Shown here: in pieces, positions 35,182 to 42,043 of the stretch
Position numbering within the stretch: position 1 is the stretch's first letter
How the letters are laid out: each line of letters begins with the position of its first letter
From: Rhodobacteraceae bacterium Alg231-04
GTDB lineage: Bacteria > Pseudomonadota > Alphaproteobacteria > Rhodobacterales > Rhodobacteraceae
DNA: 64,000 nucleotides
Direction: 5' to 3'
NCBI GenBank assembly: GCA_900143635.1
Contig: FREY01000002.1
Location: forward strand, 8,429-72,428
The notes under the pieces: model-generated
Told to the model about the DNA's origin: nothing
The model's input: only the letters and a program-made list of their open reading frames with translations
Databases searched by the model: none
Translations under genes and position numbers: made by a program

Positions 35182-36528
35182 CTAGCGCAACACCCCGCTC
35201 AGAACGCCATTGGTCGACTTTGTGTTGCCGCCCCCGGATTTGGGCCAGCACCAGCGCCGCTGCTGAAGATAGGAGTAGGCCGTGCAGCCCTGCGTTTGCA
35301 GGCAGATCGTCTCGCAGCCCTCAACAGAGACATCTTTGATCCCCGTCTGGGTCAGGTCCTGACCGGTGATGTCTGTGTCCGGTAGCCGCCGGAACCCGCC
35401 TTCGGCATCCTCCCGCCCAAGCCTGATGTCGGCCAGGGGGGTATCTATCTCATAGAGCGCATAATGGGGAAGCTGATGCCCATACGCGCCTTCCTTTCCC
35501 GCTTCGATCCAGCCCGGTCCATCCAGCGCATTGACATCGAAACTGTGAAGACCCAGCGAAATATGGCTGCCTCGTTTGGAGGCTCGCAAAAGCGCCTCTT
35601 CCTCAACGCTGCAGTAGTTTTCCCTGCGCCCATAAAGCGAATGGAAATACACCCATGTTCCATCCTCTAGCCGCTGCAGCCGGTCATCGCTTTCCGGCAC
35701 CCTCGGGGATGAGATCTGAAGGACCATTTTGGCCCTCTCAGCATCAGACAGGGTTCCGCGTGCATAATCCCGGTACTGGGAGGGCTTGGTAAAAGCGCCG
35801 TTCCGGTCGACCTGCAAAGCCATGAGCGTATCGCAAATATTGATAATATTCTGCCGTCTGACGGGGGCCACAGGCTGTACTCCCGAAACATCGACACCCG
35901 TCAGCAGCGCGCTCCCGACAGTGCTGATGCGGTACATGCTGCTGCCCGGTGTCGCGAGGATCATCTTGAACAGGAAGGGATCAAAATAGCCGGCGCCATT
36001 TTCTTTCAGCAGCGACATGTCCAGCAGCCCCTCTGTCCCTTTCAACGCAATCTTGAAAGCGTTCTCCACTGCCTGGGACGAATACTGCCCCCCTTCCGGC
36101 AGGTTCAGCGAGGGGGCATGAAATCCAATGACGCCGCCCGCCTCAAGGGTGCGTCCTTCGACTTTTACGGGCACGCCATTTCCTTCATCGGTGCTGCCCC
36201 CCAGCCAGGCCAATGCACAGGCGGATTCGCAGCTGTCACCATCCAATACATGGGTTCTGATCTGCCTTTCCCAGATCTTGTAGAACATGGCGATGCCCTC
36301 CAGAAACGATCCACCGGGACTGTTCAGGCACAGGTCTGCCCCCGCAGATCCCCAAGTGTTCATCGTGTCGATCTTTGCCGCATCCCCTGTTTCGATCTGG
36401 CCATCAAAACGGTAGGTGCAGCGATCATCCGGCGGCTCTCCTACTTCGGTCAGCGTGCCTGCCTCAACTGGCGGTACAGCCGCCCATAAGGTGCTGGATA
36501 CAAAAAGCAAAAACAAAAAATGTCGCAT
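35182..36528 (-). CDS. Secreted ClpP/crotonase-like protein with C-terminal PAN/apple domain
   Basis: A 448-residue exported protein (signal peptide MRHFLFLLFVSSTLWAAVPPVEA). The N-terminal half is a ClpP/SppA-type crotonase fold: LCLNSPGGSFLEGIAM gives the oxyanion loop, DGDSCESACALAWLGG the likely nucleophile serine and GVIGFHAPSLNLPEGG the histidine region, as in COG3904-type predicted periplasmic proteins. The middle is unassigned. The C-terminus has a PAN_4-type apple domain with paired cysteines (VEGCETICLQTQGCTAYSY, RRWCWPKSGG). It may be a periplasmic serine peptidase targeted by the apple domain; activity is inferred. The start at 36528 is chosen by the signal peptide. Confidence 0.7.
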   Translation of the reverse strand: MRHFLFLLFVSSTLWAAVPPVEAGTLTEVGEPPDDRCTYRFDGQIETGDAAKIDTMNTWGSAGADLCLNSPGGSFLEGIAMFYKIWERQIRTHVLDGDSCESACALAWLGGSTDEGNGVPVKVEGRTLEAGGVIGFHAPSLNLPEGGQYSSQAVENAFKIALKGTEGLLDMSLLKENGAGYFDPFLFKMILATPGSSMYRISTVGSALLTGVDVSGVQPVAPVRRQNIINICDTLMALQVDRNGAFTKPSQYRDYARGTLSDAERAKMVLQISSPRVPESDDRLQRLEDGTWVYFHSLYGRRENYCSVEEEALLRASKRGSHISLGLHSFDVNALDGPGWIEAGKEGAYGHQLPHYALYEIDTPLADIRLGREDAEGGFRRLPDTDITGQDLTQTGIKDVSVEGCETICLQTQGCTAYSYLQQRRWCWPKSGGGNTKSTNGVLSGVLR

Positions 36529-36693
36529 AGCGGGCCCCAAACTCCGTACCTCAAAATCCTTTATTTCGGGCGCAAGTGCCCAAATCGATGCCGTTACTGA
36601 AAAAGTTGCATGAAAAATATGCCTTCATCAAATGCCTTCTGAGCAATCCGTTGCGAAACAACCAACCTGTGACCAGACAGTGCGAGCTGCATG

Positions 36694-36720
36694 AAAAAGG
36701 CCGCCCCCGAAGGAGCGGCC
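36694..36720 (-). terminator. Rho-independent terminator of the gpmI-envC-ctpA operon
   Basis: On the minus strand GGCCGC (complement of 36715-36720) pairs with GCGGCC (complement of 36699-36704) around an internally pairing loop, then U5 (AAAAA at 36694-36698). It lies 26 bases after the ctpA stop. Confidence 0.85.
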
Positions 36721-36745
36721 CCTGCAAATCACCAATAATTGGCGC

Positions 36746-38077
36746 TTAGTTGTTCGGACCCAGAGCTGTCAGGCCGGTCAGAATATCGATGGCATAGGCC
36801 AGCTGATAGTCCTGCTCGCGTAGATCAGCGGCGGCTTCGGCCTTTGCGCGATCTTCCTCGATCTGGCGAATCTCATCCTCGCTCAGGGAATCATTGTTGA
36901 GGCTCCCGCGCAGATCCGCCTCTGAGCGGGTGCTGCGATCTTCCTCTTCTTCCTCTTCATTCGGCGCACGGCGCGGCTGTTCCACGATGATGTCAGGGCT
37001 GACACCCAGCGACTGGATCGAGCGGCCGGACGGCGTGTAGTAGCGCGCCGTGGTCAGGCGCATCGCACCATTGCCACGCATCGGCATGACCGTCTGCACC
37101 GAACCTTTGCCAAAGCTCTTGGTGCCAACAATGATGGCGCGGCGATGATCCTGCAGCGCACCGGCAACAATTTCCGAAGCCGAGGCAGAACCGCCATTGA
37201 TCAGAACCACAATCGGTTTGCCCTGCGCCAGATCACCTGCCGCCGCGTTGAACCGTTCACCGTCTTCCGGGTTGCGGCCACGGGTCGAAACGATCTCACC
37301 GCTTTCCAGGAAAGCATCCGAAACCTTGATCGCCTGGTTCAGCAAGCCACCGGGGTTGTTGCGCAGATCCAGCACGATACCGTTGATGGCATCGACGCCA
37401 CCGGCTTCTTCGATCTGCTTTTCCAGACCGTCACGCAGGTTGGCATAGGTCTGATCATTGAAGGTTGTCACCCGCAGAACCGCGGTGGACCCTTCAGTGC
37501 GCGCGCGAACGGCCGTCAGTTTGATGGTGTCGCGGATGATCGAAATATCAAAGGGTTCCGCCTCTCCTTCGCGCACCACGGTGATGATGATCTCGGACCC
37601 AACCGGGCCGCGCATCATTTCGACCGCCTCGTCCAACGACAGACCAAGAATGCTTTCGCCATCAACATGGGTGACGAAATCGCCGGCCTCTACCCCGGCC
37701 TCATCGGCAGGTGTGCCATCCATCGGCGACACGACTTTGACAAAGCCCTCTTCCTGCGTCACCTCAATGCCGAGGCCACCGAATTCGCCGCGGGTCTGAA
37801 CCCGCATGTCGCTGGCGTCTTCCGGAGACAGGTAGCTGGAATGCGGATCCAGAGAGGACAACATGCCGCCAATGGCCGCTTCGATCAGCTCTTTCTCGTC
37901 CACTTCCTCGACATATTGCGCGCGGATGCGTTCGAAAATATCACCGAACAGGTCAAGCTGCTCATAGACCGTCGCCTCGCGCGATCCTTCCTGCGCCAGC
38001 AAAGGACCGGCCACATAGCCAGTGGCAAGGATCCCCGCGAGGGTACCGCCGGCCGCTGCCATCAGAAATTTCTTCAT
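36746..38077 (-). CDS. ctpA: S41 family C-terminal processing peptidase
   Basis: A 443-residue periplasmic protease with a signal peptide (MKKFLMAAAGGTLAGILATG...), a helical N-terminal domain, a PDZ domain (EFGGLGIEVTQEEGFVKVVS, PADEAGVEAGDFVTHVDG) and the S41 catalytic domain. The nucleophile serine is in NGGSASASEIVAGALQDH and the general-base lysine in GTKSFGKGSVQT; DLRNNPGG is the oxyanion loop. A charged C-terminal tail contains a Glu run. It trims periplasmic and envelope proteins. It is last in the gpmI-envC-ctpA operon, 22 bases after envC. Confidence 0.93.
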   Translation of the reverse strand: MKKFLMAAAGGTLAGILATGYVAGPLLAQEGSREATVYEQLDLFGDIFERIRAQYVEEVDEKELIEAAIGGMLSSLDPHSSYLSPEDASDMRVQTRGEFGGLGIEVTQEEGFVKVVSPMDGTPADEAGVEAGDFVTHVDGESILGLSLDEAVEMMRGPVGSEIIITVVREGEAEPFDISIIRDTIKLTAVRARTEGSTAVLRVTTFNDQTYANLRDGLEKQIEEAGGVDAINGIVLDLRNNPGGLLNQAIKVSDAFLESGEIVSTRGRNPEDGERFNAAAGDLAQGKPIVVLINGGSASASEIVAGALQDHRRAIIVGTKSFGKGSVQTVMPMRGNGAMRLTTARYYTPSGRSIQSLGVSPDIIVEQPRRAPNEEEEEEDRSTRSEADLRGSLNNDSLSEDEIRQIEEDRAKAEAAADLREQDYQLAYAIDILTGLTALGPNN

Positions 38078-38099
38078 ATGCCTCTATCCATTCTCGCCA

Positions 38100-39233
38100 T
38101 TATCCGTCCCGGTTGGTGCGGAACCATGTTTCCGGGTCCACCGGGCTGTTATCCGATCTGACCTCTATATAGAGCGTTTCTGAACGGTCAGTTCCAGCCC
38201 CTTCACCGCTAAGTGACAAAAAGGCACCCGCCTGCGGGGTCTTGCCGCTCATCATACCTACGGGAGAGCCCGCGGGAATCACCTCTCCTGCATCGCCATA
38301 GACTTCGGCAAGGCCAGAGAAGACAAACAGAAGTTCGGGCTGTGGTTCAAGAATGATCACATTGCCAAGGTCCAGCAACGGCCCGCGGTAGCGGATTGTT
38401 GCCGCCGTCGGGCTGACCACCAGCGCACGGGGGCGGGTGGCGACCAGAATGCCCGTGCGGGCAATGCCTGCTGCATCACGCTCACCGTATCCGCGCAGCA
38501 CCAGCCCCTGCACCGGCAGCGGCAGCGTGCCGCGCGCAGCAGTGATGCTGGCACCGGTGTCGCCCATTTCACCTTCCGAGATTTCGGCCAAACCGCTGGC
38601 AAACCCTTCCAGCGTTTCGGTCGAGGAAATCAGGATCGCCGTGCGCACCGGATCCTGGGTAAACCGTTTCGGCAGCCCTGTGCGGTCGGCAATTGCCTGG
38701 CTCAGCGCAGTGCGCGCATCCTGAACCCCCTGCAGGCCGCCTTCCAGAGTTCTGGCGGCAGACTGTTGCAGCAGGCGCAGATCACGCACTTCCAGCAGGT
38801 CCCGCCTCAACGCCGCCGTTCGCGCGCTGAGCCCCGGTGCCACATCCGCCAGCACCATGGCCGAACGCGCCGCGCCCAGCGGGCCTTCGGGATGCAGCAT
38901 CTGCACCGGCGGCGGGGATGTCTCAATCGTCAGCAAGATGCCCAGAAGATCGGCAACCTCGCCTTCGCGGGCGGTCAGCTGCGCCGACAGCTGCGCCTCG
39001 CGCCGCGCCGCCCGGCGCAGCCCGTCACGCATTGCCTGCAGCCCGGCCTCATAGGCCCGCACCGTGACGGTCAGCGCCGCAACCCGGTCACGCGCGCCCT
39101 CGGCCTCTTGCAGGGCCATGGTTGCTGCTTCCAGCTCTGCCGCAGCCGCGCGTGCCGCCTCTGCCGGAGTTTCAGCCGCGCAAACCGGTGCGGCAACAAG
39201 GGTCAGCGCAAGGAGGGCTGCCGTCAATCTCAT
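38100..39233 (-). CDS. envC: EnvC-like murein hydrolase activator (degenerate LytM domain)
   Basis: A 377-residue secreted protein with a signal peptide (MRLTAALLALTLVAAPVCAAE), two long coiled-coil segments (about 25-110 and 140-200) and a C-terminal LytM-like domain. In that domain the metal-binding histidines are missing (VIILEPQPELLFVFSGLAEV where H-x-H is expected), as in EnvC/NlpD, so it should activate amidases at the division site rather than cut peptidoglycan itself. Its ATG overlaps the gpmI stop by 4 bases (ATGA). Confidence 0.88.
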   Translation of the reverse strand: MRLTAALLALTLVAAPVCAAETPAEAARAAAAELEAATMALQEAEGARDRVAALTVTVRAYEAGLQAMRDGLRRAARREAQLSAQLTAREGEVADLLGILLTIETSPPPVQMLHPEGPLGAARSAMVLADVAPGLSARTAALRRDLLEVRDLRLLQQSAARTLEGGLQGVQDARTALSQAIADRTGLPKRFTQDPVRTAILISSTETLEGFASGLAEISEGEMGDTGASITAARGTLPLPVQGLVLRGYGERDAAGIARTGILVATRPRALVVSPTAATIRYRGPLLDLGNVIILEPQPELLFVFSGLAEVYGDAGEVIPAGSPVGMMSGKTPQAGAFLSLSGEGAGTDRSETLYIEVRSDNSPVDPETWFRTNRDG

Positions 39234-40747
39234 GCGAGCAGGCTCTCCCCGGTCATCTCAGCCGGTTTTTCCAGCCCCATAAGGTCCAGCAGGGTCGGTG
39301 CCAGATCAGCCAGACGGCCATCCCGCAGGGAGGCACCGCTGGGCCCGCCGACCAGTGCCACCGGCACCAGATTGACCGTATGGGCGGTATGCGGCCCCCC
39401 TGTTTCCGGATCGATCATCACTTCGCAATTGCCGTGATCAGCGGTGACAATCATTGCGCCGCCTGCCTTTTCCAATGCGGCCATGACCTTGGCCAGCCCC
39501 TGATCCACCGCCTCGCAGGCCTTCATCGCCGCCTGCACGTCACCGGTATGGCCGACCATATCGGGGTTGGCATAATTGGTGACGATCAGATCATAGCCCG
39601 CCTCGATCGCCTCGACAAACTTCTCCGTCACCTCCGGCGCCGACATCTCGGGCTGCAAATCATAGGTCGCTACCTTGGGCGATTTCGGCATGAACCGGTC
39701 CTCGCCCTTCTCCGGCTCTTCCTTGCCACCATTGAGGAAGAAGGTCACATGCGGGTATTTCTCGGTCTCGGCCAGACGGAATTGCGTCCGCCCCTGTTTG
39801 GCCACCCATTCGCCCAGCGTATTGACGATTTTCCGCTTCGGATAGGCGGTGGTCATATAGGTGCTGTGGCTGTCCGAATAGGCCACCATGCCCAAGAGCG
39901 CTGCGAGTTCAGGGCGCGGGCCGGTGTCAAAATCGGCAAAGCCCGGCTCGCCAATGGCGCGCAGGATTTCCCGCGCCCGGTCGGCGCGGAAATTCAGGCA
40001 GAAGATCCCGTCGCCGGTGTGCACGCCATCATAGCCTTCGACCACGCTGGCGGTGATGAATTCATCTGTCTCGGACTGGTTATAGGCGTGATCCACCGCA
40101 TCATGCGCGCTTTGCACAGCGCGGCCTTCGCCCTTGATCATGGCGGCATAGGCTTCGCTTACCCGTTCCCAGCGGTTGTCGCGGTCCATGGCGAAATAAC
40201 GCCCGGTGACGGTGGCGACCTTGGCGCCTTCGGGCAGTTTGGCTTCCAGCTCTTCGATATAGGTAAAGGCCGATTTCGGCGCCACATCGCGCCCGTCGGT
40301 GATGGCATGCAGCCAGACCGGAACGCCTGCATCTGCCACCGCCTTAACGGCGGCCAGAATATGGGTGATATGACCGTGTACGCCACCATCCGACGCCAGG
40401 CCCATCAGATGCGCCGCCCCGCCGCTCGCCTTCAGGCGGGCAATGAAGTCCTGCAGCGCCGCATTGTCAAAGAACGACCCGTCTTCAATGGCCAGATCAA
40501 TCTGGCCCAGATCCATCGCCACCACCCGGCCTGCGCCAATGTTGGTATGGCCCACTTCCGAATTGCCCATCTGCCCGGTGGGCAGCCCCACATCCGGCCC
40601 ATGGGTGATCAGCCGCGCCTGCGGCCCCGATGCCATGATCGCGTCAAAGGTCGGCGTTTTCGCCAGATAGGGCGCATTCGCCGCCCCCGGCGCCGCGCTG
40701 CCCCAACCATCAAGAATACAAAGGACGACGGGTTTCGGTCTGCTCAT
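39230..40747 (-). CDS. gpmI: 2,3-bisphosphoglycerate-independent phosphoglycerate mutase
   Basis: A 505-residue glycolytic enzyme that interconverts 2- and 3-phosphoglycerate. The alkaline-phosphatase-type core has VLCILDGWG at the start, the phosphoserine site QMGNSEVGHTNIGAGR, the inserted phosphotransferase domain, and C-terminal metal sites NYANPDMVGHTGD and VTADHGNCEVM. Length is normal. The start MSRPKPVVL at 40747 is preferred since an extended frame upstream is not protein-like. It heads the operon with envC and ctpA, an order shared by many alphaproteobacteria. Confidence 0.94.
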   Translation of the reverse strand: MSRPKPVVLCILDGWGSAAPGAANAPYLAKTPTFDAIMASGPQARLITHGPDVGLPTGQMGNSEVGHTNIGAGRVVAMDLGQIDLAIEDGSFFDNAALQDFIARLKASGGAAHLMGLASDGGVHGHITHILAAVKAVADAGVPVWLHAITDGRDVAPKSAFTYIEELEAKLPEGAKVATVTGRYFAMDRDNRWERVSEAYAAMIKGEGRAVQSAHDAVDHAYNQSETDEFITASVVEGYDGVHTGDGIFCLNFRADRAREILRAIGEPGFADFDTGPRPELAALLGMVAYSDSHSTYMTTAYPKRKIVNTLGEWVAKQGRTQFRLAETEKYPHVTFFLNGGKEEPEKGEDRFMPKSPKVATYDLQPEMSAPEVTEKFVEAIEAGYDLIVTNYANPDMVGHTGDVQAAMKACEAVDQGLAKVMAALEKAGGAMIVTADHGNCEVMIDPETGGPHTAHTVNLVPVALVGGPSGASLRDGRLADLAPTLLDLMGLEKPAEMTGESLLA

Positions 40748-40903
40748 GGGTCTGTCTCTCCGGGAGGCGCTGTCTGTTGCGCCCCTTCTACAGCCTCGCT
40801 GGCGGATGGGGAACCGTTGCTGCAGTCGATGAGTGTTATTGTTGCATGAACATGCGGCCACCTTCCGGGGGCCACAGTCATTCCTCCGGCGTTGCCCTTC
40901 GCC

Positions 40904-41941
40904 CTAGTGAGACAGGAATGGAAACGGATCGGCAGGTTCAAAGCTGGCTGAGCTTTCCCCCGACAGGATCGGCTTGTCACCAAGCTCCAGTTTCTGCGAA
41001 GGCGCCCCCTCCGTCAGGTCCAGTTCCGCGATATCCACCCAGAACAGCGAGGGGTTGAAGACGCTTTCGTAGAAATACCGCCCTTCCGCTGGATCTGCGA
41101 TCGTCCGCCATGTGGTTGAGGCGATATTGGGCCGCTCCGGATCCTCGACGCCGTAGGGCACAGAAATCCCCCGCGCGAGAGAGAACACCGCCGCCAGGGC
41201 ATCGCCTTTGTCCTCGAATTTAGGCGTCGCGTTCAGGTTCCAGCTGATCCGGGCAAAGCGGTCCGCAGCCCGGTGCGTCCCCGGCAGGAAAGACAGCCCG
41301 CCGATTTCCTCCCAATAGGTGGTGATCGCCAGTTGCTCGTCAAAAGGCGGCGAGTTGGTCATCACGGTATACTCGGCCCCGTGGTGGATCACCAATTCAC
41401 CATCCAGGTATTCAAAGATAGCGCTGTCACCGCTGGTATCTGAAATCGCGACATGCCCGCCCGCCGGGCTGCCGTTTGGAAGATCCGGGGCAACGACCGT
41501 AAATGGGGTCGCCTCTAGTGCGGCCACCGCTTCCGCCACGGTTGCATAATTGTCGAGGATATACTGTAGCCATGCCCCGATCGAGAGCGTCGGTTTGCCG
41601 CTGGCACCCGCATCGCCGTAGTCGGCTTCGGCGAGGTAGAGCGCATTGCCGACCAGCCCGGCTTCGTTCATCCCGTCGACGGTGGCAATGCCGTAGATCG
41701 ACGCCACGACCGACCCGTACTTCGACGTCCAAGTGACCGACCCTTCACCGGCAGCGCCGTGCCGCTCCATCCCTTTGGGAAATGCCCAGAGGTCAGTCTG
41801 CGTATCTTCGAACCAGTCCATCGAACGCCCGACGATGAAGTCGCCGGTCCCGCTTTCGTAGAGCAGCCTTGTGCAGGCGTATGCGGGGGTGACAGCCAGA
41901 ACCGCAACCATAGCGGTTCCCATCAATGCTTTCATGACCAT
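40904..41941 (-). CDS. Linear amide C-N hydrolase (choloylglycine hydrolase/penicillin V acylase family)
   Basis: A 345-residue periplasmic Ntn hydrolase. The signal peptide ends AYA and the mature protein starts Cys23 (CTRLLYESGTGDF), so cleavage exposes the catalytic N-terminal cysteine. Other family motifs are GRSMDWFED (Arg and Asp of the active site), DGMNEAGLVGNALYL and the Asn/Arg region TNSPPFDEQLA. Gram-negative members can act on N-acyl-homoserine lactones, penicillin V or bile amides; the substrate here is unknown. ATG at 41941 (GGAG upstream) is chosen; one at 41935 is also possible. Confidence 0.85.
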   Translation of the reverse strand: MVMKALMGTAMVAVLAVTPAYACTRLLYESGTGDFIVGRSMDWFEDTQTDLWAFPKGMERHGAAGEGSVTWTSKYGSVVASIYGIATVDGMNEAGLVGNALYLAEADYGDAGASGKPTLSIGAWLQYILDNYATVAEAVAALEATPFTVVAPDLPNGSPAGGHVAISDTSGDSAIFEYLDGELVIHHGAEYTVMTNSPPFDEQLAITTYWEEIGGLSFLPGTHRAADRFARISWNLNATPKFEDKGDALAAVFSLARGISVPYGVEDPERPNIASTTWRTIADPAEGRYFYESVFNPSLFWVDIAELDLTEGAPSQKLELGDKPILSGESSASFEPADPFPFLSH

Positions 41942-42043
41942 GTGGCAAAACTCCAAAAAACATCTGGAAGTCGTATTATGCGGGTGCCGTCGTTGGGCTA
42001 TCCCCGCCCTTCCAAGGCAGATGTGTGGTGTTTCCAGGCCGCT

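Noticed and set aside
38100-39233. EnvC-like protein considered as an active LytM endopeptidase
   Set aside because: The metal-binding histidines of LytM are missing, so it should be an amidase activator.
41942-42043. Frameshifted remainder of dnaE2 after its stop
   Set aside because: The about 100 bases before the next gene are too short for the missing OB-fold, and no frame shows its motifs.
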